Virus record (IMG/VR): IMGVR_UViG_3300015371_000153
Coordinates: 1 to 25,878 of that record
Source of the DNA: a virus
Length of the DNA stretch: 25,878 bases
Strand: one strand, 5' to 3'
The notes beneath the pieces are model-generated. The model saw nothing but the letters and a program-made list of their open reading frames with translations, did not search any database and had not been told where the DNA came from. Position 1 is the first letter of the stretch; every line of letters begins with the position of its first letter. Both the position numbers and the translations under genes were made by a program. Positions 1 to 6,398 of this stretch are shown here, piece by piece.

Positions 1-20
1 CCGTACAGTATGCGACGCAT
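1..20 (-). CDS. Start of a further gene, cut by the window edge
   Basis: The stop codon of the preceding 240-residue gene (TGA at 22-20) overlaps an ATG at 20-18 by one base, giving TGATG. This is the same coupled arrangement seen at several other junctions in this window. Only six codons (MRRILY) are inside the window, so no function can be given. The call rests on the coupling pattern alone. Confidence 0.35.
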
Positions 21-742
21 CAGCGGCGTATAACGTTCTTGGTGTTGTTCTCGTCGATCGGCACCTTGGTCCGTTCCTTGTCCTTTCTGAACGGATACTT
101 GGCAGTGATGTTCATGTTCTTGGCGCCACACCGTAGACAGGCACCTAGAGCGATTCCGGTAGCTCGGGTATTGATCTTTCCACCGAGTACCACGCAGTCA
201 TGAATCAATCCCGAGGATGCTCCGGCCGAACCGCCGCCTGGATTGCAGAAGAATGCTGCGTGCTGGGTATCCGGACCTCCGGTGTAGTCAAATCGCCGGA
301 TAGTGATATTCCAGCCGTTCATGATCTGCCAACCATCCTGATGCGGAATATGATCAGGATCGAAGGTGTCTTTCAGTTCCATGGCCACAGCCAAGCCAAT
401 CGAATGATCTACGACCAGGAAGCTGGTGCCATTACCCGCCTTGGCCAGATCCCGCTGTAGACCTTCACCCTGGATTAGACCAACGTGGCCTCGGATCCCA
501 CCTAGATGGAATCCATCAGTAGGCTTTCCCGAGAGGTCGCGCGGATCGGTAACCACCATCTCGTCGATGTCAACTTCAGTCGAGCCCTTGGTACCGTTGA
601 AGTTGATATCTCCGTGCTTCACGTAGATAGCCTTGACTCGAAGTAGTTTGACCGATTTGTCGACATTGACCGGTCCCTCATGCTGGATCACCTTGCCGCG
701 ATCGTTGATATCTCTCATGATATTCAACGCGGCAGTCGCCAT
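20..742 (-). CDS. Beta-helix-like hypothetical protein (240 aa)
   Basis: The ATG at 742 follows an AAGGAGGGAG ribosome binding site. The middle and C-terminal half (about residues 130-215) has the rhythm of a right-handed parallel beta-helix: DGWQIMNGWNITIRR at 136-150, then SGLIHDCVVLGG and GIALGACLRCGAKNMNI, with short beta-strands ending in Asn or Asp turns. Such folds occur in phage tailspikes and polysaccharide lyases, but I see no catalytic signature and no virion-attachment domain. A CxxC pair (Cys202, Cys205) could bind metal. The C-terminus is basic. The gene follows the 62-residue gene by 11 bases and probably shares its transcript. The beta-helix reading is inference from spacing patterns; a non-virion role is equally possible. 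Confidence 0.6.
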   Translation of the reverse strand: MATAALNIMRDINDRGKVIQHEGPVNVDKSVKLLRVKAIYVKHGDINFNGTKGSTEVDIDEMVVTDPRDLSGKPTDGFHLGGIRGHVGLIQGEGLQRDLAKAGNGTSFLVVDHSIGLAVAMELKDTFDPDHIPHQDGWQIMNGWNITIRRFDYTGGPDTQHAAFFCNPGGGSAGASSGLIHDCVVLGGKINTRATGIALGACLRCGAKNMNITAKYPFRKDKERTKVPIDENNTKNVIRR

Positions 743-752
743 GGCTCCCTCC

Positions 753-941
753 TTACCAGCGTAGATTGTACCCCTTGTGGTTCTGCAACATTGTGGTCAA
801 CACACAGATCTGGATGATCAACTGATCGCGTGCCGCCACGAGGTCTTCCATGCTACACTCGGTGGTTAGCGCCTTACCGAGCTGTTCGATGTTGTCGCCG
901 ATGCCCTGGACGATCGACCGCTTCTCCGGATCCATTTCCAT
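753..941 (-). CDS. Small hypothetical protein (62 aa)
   Basis: The start at 941 overlaps the upstream gene's stop by one base (TAATG), so translation is probably coupled. A second Met at residue 3 is an alternative start. The sequence is helical and mostly polar, with no membrane segment or signal peptide and two Cys. A stretch around residues 30-52 (MEDLVAARDQLIIQICVLTT) could be a short coiled coil. I do not recognise a family. It lies in the accessory unit that starts at the promoter-like element at 1725-1751. Confidence 0.6.
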   Translation of the reverse strand: MEMDPEKRSIVQGIGDNIEQLGKALTTECSMEDLVAARDQLIIQICVLTTMLQNHKGYNLRW

Positions 942-1201
942 TAGCGTGGGGAAGGTCCGTAGTGAGCGCCAACCACACGCAGGATATCCTCAGCAGTGAG
1001 AGTAACATCGGTGCAGCGATTCAGAGCTTCGCGTAGCATCCTACGGGCGTCATTCTTGGCCTCTGCGAAGCGAAACGTCAGGGCTGTGTATTCGGACTGA
1101 GTGACACGCTTATGTGTCGGAGCGGTCTCACCTTCGACCAAGCCCAGTGCCTCGAGCATGGTCCGGTATTCATCTTGCGTAACATTCTCCCATTTCTTCA
1201 C
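941..1201 (-). CDS. Small hypothetical protein, GTG start (86 aa)
   Basis: The frame stays open upstream to 1318, but that extension would overlap the secreted-protein gene by almost 90 bases and has only a TTG start. I chose the GTG at 1201 because AGGGGAG lies five bases upstream of it. The protein then begins VKKWENVTQDEYRTML. It is a predominantly helical, soluble, charged protein with two YRTML/YTALTF-type segments and an Arg-rich helix (NDARRMLREALNR). I recognise no family. It is about 30 bases downstream of the secreted-protein gene and coupled to the 62-residue gene. Confidence 0.6.
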   Translation of the reverse strand: MKKWENVTQDEYRTMLEALGLVEGETAPTHKRVTQSEYTALTFRFAEAKNDARRMLREALNRCTDVTLTAEDILRVVGAHYGPSPR

Positions 1202-1230
1202 GATGACTCCCCTATAGTGTGGATGGGATA

Positions 1231-1584
1231 TTAGTAGAGCTCCGTGTGGCACTTCATCGTCGAGTAGAGCAGGCTCGTCCGCCAGTAACGCAGCGAGTAG
1301 TACCAGGTCACCCGCCAAGTCCCATGGCAGGTAAAGCTGTATCCGTCGGGATCGGTACCGTCAATTTTCCCCATGCAGTTGACAGTCGAGCGACCCACTC
1401 GGTAGCATCCGGTGATGTCGGTCACCTGATAGCCACCGTCGTCCACCGACTCGTCGACGCTCCACACGAAGTCCTGAGCCTTCTCGTGTGCGGTGGGAAT
1501 CGACAGCCACGGCGAGGCCTGAGCCTGAGCCGGAGCCATGGCTGCGACAAGCAGCCCAAGCGTGATCGTGCGCTTCATACCCAT
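1231..1584 (-). CDS. Secreted small four-cysteine protein (117 aa)
   Basis: The ATG at 1584 (or the second Met two codons later) follows AGGAGAG with five bases of spacing; an upstream in-frame Met at 1629 has no such site. The N-terminus is a textbook Sec signal peptide: MGMKR, hydrophobic ITLGLLVAAMAP, then AQAQA-SP with likely cleavage after Ala23. The mature part is about 94 residues, rich in Tyr, Trp and Asp, with Cys at 60, 70, 86 and 112, which could form two disulfides outside the membrane. The C-terminal half contains FTCHGTWRVTWYYS. The pattern resembles small secreted actinobacterial proteins, but I cannot name a family. It is the first gene after the structured leader at 1609-1726. 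A role at the cell envelope is inference. Confidence 0.7.
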   Translation of the reverse strand: MGMKRTITLGLLVAAMAPAQAQASPWLSIPTAHEKAQDFVWSVDESVDDGGYQVTDITGCYRVGRSTVNCMGKIDGTDPDGYSFTCHGTWRVTWYYSLRYWRTSLLYSTMKCHTELY

Positions 1585-1608
1585 GTGTGCTCTCCTATAA
1601 TGGGGTGG

Positions 1609-1726
1609 AAAAAAATAGAGGCTCCGCATAGCGCAAGTGCCTCAATGAGACCCGAGCTGCATCAAAGCTCCCACAAGTCGGGAATATGATGTGGTGCCCC
1701 ACAGTCGGGGCTCCTACTCGGATCTC
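1609..1726 (-). ncRNA. Structured leader or small RNA candidate with terminator-like end
   Basis: This 118-base stretch lies between a promoter-like element and the secreted-protein gene. On the minus-strand RNA a 10-bp closing stem (1726-1717 with 1656-1647) pairs throughout with one G-U wobble; read as plus-strand RNA that pair would be a mismatch. Inside are hairpins GCCCC/GGGGC (1711-1696), UCCC/GGGA (1683-1669) and GAGCU/AGCUC (1670-1654). The last two share bases and so may alternate. A further stem GAGGC/GCCUC (1643-1618, with an inner CGC/GCG) is followed by UAUUUUUUU, like an intrinsic terminator or attenuator. If transcription starts about seven bases after the -10 box, the outer half of the closing stem would be missing. 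It could be a leader attenuator or a free small RNA. Confidence 0.5.
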
Positions 1727-1751
1727 ATTATAGGCCGTGTTTACGCCGCGA
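1725..1751 (-). promoter_or_regulatory. Promoter-like bipartite element, copy C
   Basis: The minus strand reads TCGCG, 14 bases, TATAATGA, with ACA at spacer positions 7-9 as in the other three copies. TATAAT is a perfect sigma-A type -10 box; no TTGACA-like -35 box lies at normal spacing, and TCGCG takes its approximate place. It overlaps the stop codon of the membrane-anchored HTH gene and precedes the structured leader of the secreted-protein gene. Confidence 0.65.
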
Positions 1752-2175
1752 CTTCGACTTCAACTCGCTCCAGCACATGGCCCGAAACGTGATCGCGCAG
1801 ACCATTCAGATGTCGAGACATCGTAGTCTCAGATACATCAAGTGCTTTTGCCGCCATCCTCTGAGATCCGTAATATAGATCCGTAGTAAGATCATGGATC
1901 AGATACGGCGGTCGTCCAATCTCCTGTCGAATAACGATATTCGACTGCTGGGAATTGAACGAAAAGAAAGACCGATTGGTAGCCGAAATCTCTGCAGTTT
2001 TCAGCCCATAGACTCGACTTAGCAGAAGAGTCTCAATACGGTCTTTCATTATAACGCATGTAATTGTCGCGAGGGCCGCGCCGCCTATCCCGGCAATGTA
2101 CTCTCGCTTGTGCTTTCGCACATGCATCTTCAATCGTTCGAGCTGAGGGAACTCGACCTTGTGATCGTGCTGCAT
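1741..2175 (-). CDS. Membrane-anchored protein with C-terminal helix-turn-helix (144 aa)
   Basis: I chose the ATG at 2175 because AGGAG lies six bases upstream; an in-frame Met five codons earlier lacks this. Residues 1-25 are His/Lys/Arg-rich, then YIAGIGGAALATITCVIM (26-43) is a single likely transmembrane helix. A linker follows. Residues 91-140 read as a NUMOD1-like or resolvase-like HTH: YLIHDLTTDLYYGSQ, then QRMAAKALDVSETTMSRHLNG. Similar short proteins with a basic-TM-HTH plan are familiar to me from actinobacteriophages and are annotated as hypothetical. It has its own promoter-like element and hairpin leader, and a further copy of the element lies inside its coding sequence. A DNA-binding or membrane-tethering role is inference. 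Confidence 0.7.
   Translation of the reverse strand: MQHDHKVEFPQLERLKMHVRKHKREYIAGIGGAALATITCVIMKDRIETLLLSRVYGLKTAEISATNRSFFSFNSQQSNIVIRQEIGRPPYLIHDLTTDLYYGSQRMAAKALDVSETTMSRHLNGLRDHVSGHVLERVEVEVAA
2046..2072 (-). promoter_or_regulatory. Promoter-like bipartite element, copy D (intragenic)
   Basis: The minus strand reads TCGCG, 14 bases, TATAATGA, with ACA at spacer positions 7-9, at the same spacing as the three intergenic copies. It lies inside the coding sequence of the membrane-anchored HTH gene, over its transmembrane codons, and faces the same way. No obvious ribosome binding site and start follow directly, so it may be an internal promoter, a binding site, or a fortuitous match. Confidence 0.45.
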
Positions 2176-2198
2176 ACGGTTCTCCTGCAAATAGTGGG

Positions 2199-2256
2199 AA
2201 AAAATAGGAAGGACGATAGTCGTCCGCGCCTCTGGGGGGAGGCATAACTATCGCCC
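2199..2256 (-). terminator. Hairpin plus U-run in leader (attenuator-like)
   Basis: On the minus-strand RNA a 10-bp stem (2256-2247 with 2220-2211, one G-U wobble) encloses a second stem GCCUC/GAGGC (2243-2239 with 2232-2228). Six bases beyond the base of the stem lies a run of six U (2204-2199), then the ribosome binding site of the 144-residue gene. The wobble pair favours a minus-strand RNA. It begins only four bases after the -10 box of promoter copy B, so it may act as an attenuator, a leader structure or a small RNA. Confidence 0.5.
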
Positions 2257-2257
2257 T

Positions 2258-2284
2258 TCATTATAAGCCCTGTTTTTTTCGCGA
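2258..2284 (-). promoter_or_regulatory. Promoter-like bipartite element, copy B
   Basis: The minus strand reads TCGCG, an A-rich 14-base spacer with ACA at positions 7-9, then TATAATGA. It lies between the terminator hairpin at 2307-2339 and the hairpin leader of the 144-residue gene, which is where a promoter for that gene is expected. Confidence 0.7.
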
Positions 2285-2303
2285 GAAAAATTAGAACCAA
2301 GGT

Positions 2304-2339
2304 AAAACGAGGACGCCATGCTTGACATGACGCCCCCGT
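2304..2339 (-). terminator. Rho-independent terminator candidate
   Basis: Just after the 93-residue gene (stop at 2360) the minus-strand RNA forms a 14-bp stem, 2339-2326 with 2320-2307. All positions pair, including three G-U wobbles, around a five-base loop UCAAG, followed by UUUU. A short U-tract is the only weakness. It would end the transcript started at promoter copy A before promoter copy B begins the next unit. Confidence 0.65.
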
Positions 2340-2359
2340 CTGACCTTCGTTGGATTGTG

Positions 2360-2641
2360 TTATCGCAGTCTGGGCAGGAAGCTTAGAGCTTTCGTGCTGA
2401 TCACGTTGAATCGCTCGTGCTTGAGGATCAGCATGATCCCGAACAGATGTGCAGCGATCGTGGCTAGAGTGTCCGGATGCACCGATGTGGATCTTTCTGC
2501 TGTCCGCATCTTATGCAACTCGAGCACCCTATTCAGGATTACTCCGTACTCTTCGGAATCAGTCCGATACAACTTCAGCTCGAGAAACGCTTCGTGAATC
2601 GCCTTCTCTAGATCTAAGTTTCTCTGGCTGGGCCGGAACAT
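2360..2641 (-). CDS. Conserved small phage protein (93 aa)
   Basis: The ATG at 2641 follows AAGGAG with five bases of spacing. The N-terminal half is helical and charged (LEKAIHEAFLELKLYRTDSE), then VHPDTLATIAAHLFGIMLIL (54-73) forms an amphipathic to hydrophobic helix, then KHERFNVISTKALSFLPRLR. The DTLA..A.LLGI.LIL.HER.NVI.SKALSF pattern is familiar to me from many actinobacteriophage and other phage genomes as a small protein of unknown function near the lysis or tail end. The hydrophobic segment may associate with membrane. It is a single-gene unit between promoter copy A and the terminator at 2304-2339. Confidence 0.75.
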   Translation of the reverse strand: MFRPSQRNLDLEKAIHEAFLELKLYRTDSEEYGVILNRVLELHKMRTAERSTSVHPDTLATIAAHLFGIMLILKHERFNVISTKALSFLPRLR

Positions 2642-2660
2642 ACATCTCCTTAGTTGGGTC

Positions 2661-2687
2661 TCATTATAAGCGATGTTTGTTCCGCGA
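2661..2687 (-). promoter_or_regulatory. Promoter-like bipartite element, copy A
   Basis: The minus strand reads TCGCG, 14 bases with ACA at spacer positions 7-9, then TATAATGA. The -10 box is about 21 bases ahead of the ATG of the 93-residue gene, leaving a leader of roughly 15 bases that holds the AAGGAG site. It overlaps the very end of the holin-like gene. A TTGACT also occurs upstream, but 20 bases from the -10 box, longer than usual. Confidence 0.7.
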
Positions 2688-2690
2688 AAG

Positions 2691-3068
2691 TCAAACCTCC
2701 GGCGGAGGCGGTGGCTTTCGTTTAACTACCTGGAACTTGACTTCTTTATGGGGGTCGACAATATCGTCTGGATGTCCTGTCAACTCCAGCGAATATTGTT
2801 TGGCACCACCGGGACCGGTATCCGTTACCACGATATCTCCGGCATAGCCGGGGTCTGGTACTCCAGCTTGTACCTTGGCATCGTGCAATCTCTCACGGGC
2901 ATAGACCGCTCCGGCAGTAAGTAGCCCCACGAATATCGAACTGAGAAATTGGGCCCGATCGCTTGGATTCAGAATATCGATTACTCCAATAGCCAAGATC
3001 GTAGCGAAGAACGAAACTACCCCAGACCATATAGCGATTGGATGATCCCATAGGTTTTTACTACGCAT
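2691..3068 (-). CDS. Putative holin, two membrane helices (125 aa)
   Basis: Residues 11-33 (beginning IAIWSGVVSFFATILAIGV) and 41-57 (FLSSIFVGLLTAGAVYA) are two likely transmembrane helices joined by a short NPSDRAQ turn. They are followed by a charged soluble tail of about 65 residues that ends in a Pro run (KRKPPPPPEV). Size, two-helix plan and position straight after the last tail gene fit a phage holin or lysis accessory protein. The start overlaps the preceding stop by eight bases. The tail is longer than in many small holins. The endolysin is about 20 kb away, so the lysis assignment rests on membrane topology and position only. A membrane-bound virion or exclusion protein remains possible. 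Confidence 0.6.
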   Translation of the reverse strand: MRSKNLWDHPIAIWSGVVSFFATILAIGVIDILNPSDRAQFLSSIFVGLLTAGAVYARERLHDAKVQAGVPDPGYAGDIVVTDTGPGGAKQYSLELTGHPDDIVDPHKEVKFQVVKRKPPPPPEV

Positions 3069-5517
3069 TGAACATCATCAGATTGAGGATTTGCGGCGGC
3101 CAAGGAGTCTTACCATCCCAGATAGGCGTAGCTCCTCCGCCATCATCGCCGCCCTCGCTTGGTGGAGGTGTTGGATTGATACCCCAACCATCGCCATCGT
3201 ACACCTTCGTTCCAACTCCAGTAGCGATGTCGAATATCCAAATTGGCGATTGTGGACGACGGTCGACAACCGCAATTTTGGTGCCGTCAAAGCTCCAAGC
3301 TATCGGACCAGACAGCATCAATATGGTTTGATCTTCATCTTCGACTGGATTGATTGGATCTACATACGGTGGTGTGTGATACAGCAATGTTGCTCCTGAT
3401 CCATCGGGATTGCCAATGAACAGCCAGCGCTCTCCACTTGCTCCACCGTCGGCGAATGTGGTTTCTGTCCAGACAATCTTGGAATGATCCGGAGACATGA
3501 AAACGTTACTCAGAGCATCTTCTTGGACAATGCTATACGTATTGACAGTTTCGGCAACTACATCATACACGATATAGTTGGCTCCATCTATCTCGGCATA
3601 GAGCTTCACCGAATCTGCAGACCATCGCAAGAGTATGAAGTACTCAAGCGGGTCTAGACCTAGTGCTATTTCGTACAAACCAGATGCATCGGCATTACAT
3701 AGCCAGTGATGTGCCTCATAACCTGATGTTGTAAATCCAGGACGTCGGAAATATAGCTTTGATCCATCCGGCGAAGGAACATGATCGGAATGTGTTATCT
3801 CTTGATCCCCTGGAGCTATTGGGAATGTCTCAGCAGGGAAGAACACTTCCAAATCTACATAATCCGGGAAAGGCGTATTACCTTGGAATATGTCAACCTT
3901 TCTGCCGCCAAGCATATTATCTCTTCGTTTGCTCACGTACATATGGATATCGCCAAGCGAGTCGACAGTAGACTTGGACCATATCCCAGCACGTTCGCTA
4001 ATATCGAAATCCAGACCCTCATTCGAGGCGGAATCGGTAATCTCGGTTATTAGCTGCTGCTTGGTGCTTCCATCCGACTTGATCAAGTAGTAAATAAGTC
4101 TCGATGTACCAGAACCCTCGATATTGTCGGTAAAAGTAGTCCAGAATCTCAGAACGAGTTTCTGATGATCGGCGGTCCATTGTTCGGGAGTGAGGCTTCC
4201 TTGCTCATCGGATGAAATTGGCATGAGCTTGGCATCCGGAGAAATGCCACCAACCAGCCGAGGCAGCATAGGACTACGGACATAACTGAAAACAAAACGA
4301 GCAGGCTTTGGCTCTGTGATGTAGATAGGATTACTCTCTACACCCAGAACTCCACCAGAGCCCAAATCCTTGTCGAAATCAAACAATGCCGGATCAAGAA
4401 TATTGAACGTAGGATATTCTCTGAATCCGTATTGATCTTGAGCCCGAATATGTTCAATTATCTGAACTGGTGCTAGTAGACCATCACTACTTTGGAGCTC
4501 AATTACATCGCCCAGAAAATAGTCATGAGCGAACTTATGTCCAGATATGGTTGTGACTTGCCCATCCACCACTGATGTTTGCATGTAGTGGACAAAGGCA
4601 TTGAATGCCACTTGCCGTCGAAACTTCAGATTCTTCTCCGAGTCATCGGTCTGCGAATCTGGAGCATCGATTCGAATGATTCGACGTTTGAATCCGCGAG
4701 GAACATAGCCACCGGAGTAATGTGGAGTCAGTTCATTCTCGTACATCACATAAATAACGTTCTTGTAATGTTCCCACGAGAACAACTGCTTCTCATCTAG
4801 CAAGGAATCCATGTCCGGACTCATACGAATCAGTCGATGAATATCCTGATTGCTAGTTCGATTGACTCCACGATAGGTGTAAAAGCCTAGCTCGTAAACT
4901 CCGCTAATGGCCGATGCCGATTCCAAATATAGCTTGAAGCCCAGCTTCTGTTCAGTGGCAAATTTCTCGATACCGTCATAGATGGGCCCAATTGGGAATC
5001 TCAGCGTTTTGACATCCCCATTGTCATCAACCGCGACAATCTGTAGACCGGGAATGACTTCCATCGCCCAATCGAAATTAAGCCCGGCATAGAAATCTGT
5101 GTAGGTCTCGGGCGCGATGAGGGTCTTGACGATGACATTGGTAAGAAATTGACCAGCGTTCAGAGTGTCATCAATCAGATCCGCATAGTTCTTAGCGTTG
5201 GGATCAGTCGGATCGTAATTTGGATCTGGAAATAGCGCTTCTCGCTCGTTGAAGAACTTGATCAACGATGAGCCAGTCACCGTCAGCAGACCCTTCTCGA
5301 TCGAACGAGTCTCGATCTGCATGATTTCCTTGCTTCCGTTCATAGCAAGGAATCGGCCTCGAGCGAGCTCGGTGGCTATGATCGACGGTGCTAGTACTAC
5401 CAGCTGAAAATCGCCGGCGGAAGAATATCGCTCTGTCCAAATCGCTGAAATATACGGTTCGATGAGCTTCCTTGGCATGAAGTTATCATCCAAGGTATAG
5501 AGTTCCATACGATCCAT
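3061..5517 (-). CDS. Gp37-like tail protein fused to a TolB/WD40-like beta-propeller (818 aa)
   Basis: The N-terminal part (about 1-390; ELYTLDDNFMPRKLIEPYIS, then WTERYSSAGDFQLVV) matches the plan of the siphovirus ReqiPepy6 Gp37-like family of tail-tip proteins. This includes the late segment GHKFAHDYFLGDVIELQ typical of Gp37-like and Tal-type proteins. From about 405 to 775 the chain changes to propeller-like blades: SPDGSKLYFRR (582-592), WSADSVKLYAEIDG, SPDHSKIVWTE (675-685) and SFDGTKIAVVDRR...IWIFDIATG (742-767). The C-terminus has a Pro/Gly linker and a short tail. The gene starts immediately after the stop of the distal tail gene (TAA-ATG). The family normally sits just after the distal tail protein; the propeller would be exposed at the tip and could bind the host. 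No peptidase motif was seen. Confidence 0.75.
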   Translation of the reverse strand: MDRMELYTLDDNFMPRKLIEPYISAIWTERYSSAGDFQLVVLAPSIIATELARGRFLAMNGSKEIMQIETRSIEKGLLTVTGSSLIKFFNEREALFPDPNYDPTDPNAKNYADLIDDTLNAGQFLTNVIVKTLIAPETYTDFYAGLNFDWAMEVIPGLQIVAVDDNGDVKTLRFPIGPIYDGIEKFATEQKLGFKLYLESASAISGVYELGFYTYRGVNRTSNQDIHRLIRMSPDMDSLLDEKQLFSWEHYKNVIYVMYENELTPHYSGGYVPRGFKRRIIRIDAPDSQTDDSEKNLKFRRQVAFNAFVHYMQTSVVDGQVTTISGHKFAHDYFLGDVIELQSSDGLLAPVQIIEHIRAQDQYGFREYPTFNILDPALFDFDKDLGSGGVLGVESNPIYITEPKPARFVFSYVRSPMLPRLVGGISPDAKLMPISSDEQGSLTPEQWTADHQKLVLRFWTTFTDNIEGSGTSRLIYYLIKSDGSTKQQLITEITDSASNEGLDFDISERAGIWSKSTVDSLGDIHMYVSKRRDNMLGGRKVDIFQGNTPFPDYVDLEVFFPAETFPIAPGDQEITHSDHVPSPDGSKLYFRRPGFTTSGYEAHHWLCNADASGLYEIALGLDPLEYFILLRWSADSVKLYAEIDGANYIVYDVVAETVNTYSIVQEDALSNVFMSPDHSKIVWTETTFADGGASGERWLFIGNPDGSGATLLYHTPPYVDPINPVEDEDQTILMLSGPIAWSFDGTKIAVVDRRPQSPIWIFDIATGVGTKVYDGDGWGINPTPPPSEGGDDGGGATPIWDGKTPWPPQILNLMMFNA

Positions 5518-6372
5518 TTACAGGCCCCCGAAGCGATTGACATAGTTCAGGGTAAAGGACAGTCCAACCGCCTCGGTGATGATCGAAATGACATTAGTTC
5601 CTGGTAGGAGCTCAGGCCATTCCGACTGCAGATCCATCTTAGCCAGAATATCCGTAAATGGATCATCTTCATCAACTGGAACGCTGCGCAAATATCGCTG
5701 GTACCTCTGGGTATTGAGCTCTACAAATTTTGTAGTATTGATGACTGCGTCGCTAAATCGAAACTCGTGATCGATTCCGCGAACGGTGTTTCGGACAATG
5801 AAATCGCCCGAAAACGCATCCATATCAGTCGGGGCTTTGATCTGAACGATGAAGCCGGCACTGAGTGTGCCTTGATAGTTAATCGTCGCTTCGGGAGTAC
5901 CACTCACGATTGGTCCACTGACCTCATGCGAACCAATATCGATGAACTCGGGACGAAGACCTAGGAACGAAATCTGAATCTCTGGATCTATCGAGAACAT
6001 ATTTGGTTCGAACGATTCGACCACTCCGTCGATGTACACCGGAGGCAATTCGTCCGAATAGAACGTCAGCTGCGGTCGCGATTGCGGCATGAAATACTGA
6101 TACAACAGCTGCCGCAGAGACGTCATGGACTGATCGACCCAGTTCGGATTTAAGCCCAACGTAAGTACGATATTGCGTTTTGGTAGACTGGAACCGGTCA
6201 TCAACTCGCCACGACCAGTAGCATAGCCCGTTGTTGCTACATCTGTCTTGACTGGACCCAAACCATCGATATTACGAATCTGAATTGCTTCATTATTCGG
6301 CACGAAGCCGCCTAGCGGAAGATCCGGCACACCTGGCTGATCGCTGATAACTTCCATATGCGTAAGTGGCAT
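5518..6372 (-). CDS. Distal tail (Dit-like) protein (284 aa)
   Basis: The frame opens at 6423, but AAAGGAGG ends four bases before the ATG at 6372, so I start there; the adjacent ATG at 6375 is an alternative. The protein is beta-rich. Its N-terminal part has a ring-forming tail domain pattern: IQIRNIDGLGPVKTDVAT, then GYATGRGELMTGSSLPKRN. A middle segment LRQLLYQYFMPQSRPQLTFY, typical of Sipho_tail/Dit proteins, follows, and then a galectin-like C-terminal half. It lies between the tape measure and the Gp37-like protein, the standard place for Dit, which forms the hub joining tube and tip. A 70-base gap with a hairpin separates it from the tape measure gene. Confidence 0.75.
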   Translation of the reverse strand: MPLTHMEVISDQPGVPDLPLGGFVPNNEAIQIRNIDGLGPVKTDVATTGYATGRGELMTGSSLPKRNIVLTLGLNPNWVDQSMTSLRQLLYQYFMPQSRPQLTFYSDELPPVYIDGVVESFEPNMFSIDPEIQISFLGLRPEFIDIGSHEVSGPIVSGTPEATINYQGTLSAGFIVQIKAPTDMDAFSGDFIVRNTVRGIDHEFRFSDAVINTTKFVELNTQRYQRYLRSVPVDEDDPFTDILAKMDLQSEWPELLPGTNVISIITEAVGLSFTLNYVNRFGGL

Positions 6373-6398
6373 CATGCCTCCTTTCAAATAACAGAGGA

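Noticed and set aside
1210-1219. T7-like promoter core (CACTATAGGG on the minus strand)
   Set aside because: The ten core bases match, but the upstream half of the T7 consensus is absent and the stretch doubles as the ribosome binding site of the GTG-start gene. Probably coincidence.
1647-1726. tRNA gene
   Set aside because: Eighty bases with a cloverleaf-like set of stems, but the T-loop lacks TTC, the anticodon-like loop lacks U33, and two of the hairpins share bases. Kept only as a structured-RNA finding.
2033-2245. 70-codon minus-strand frame over promoter copy B
   Set aside because: It runs through the hairpin leader and overlaps the HTH gene out of frame, with no ribosome binding site and an unlikely protein composition.
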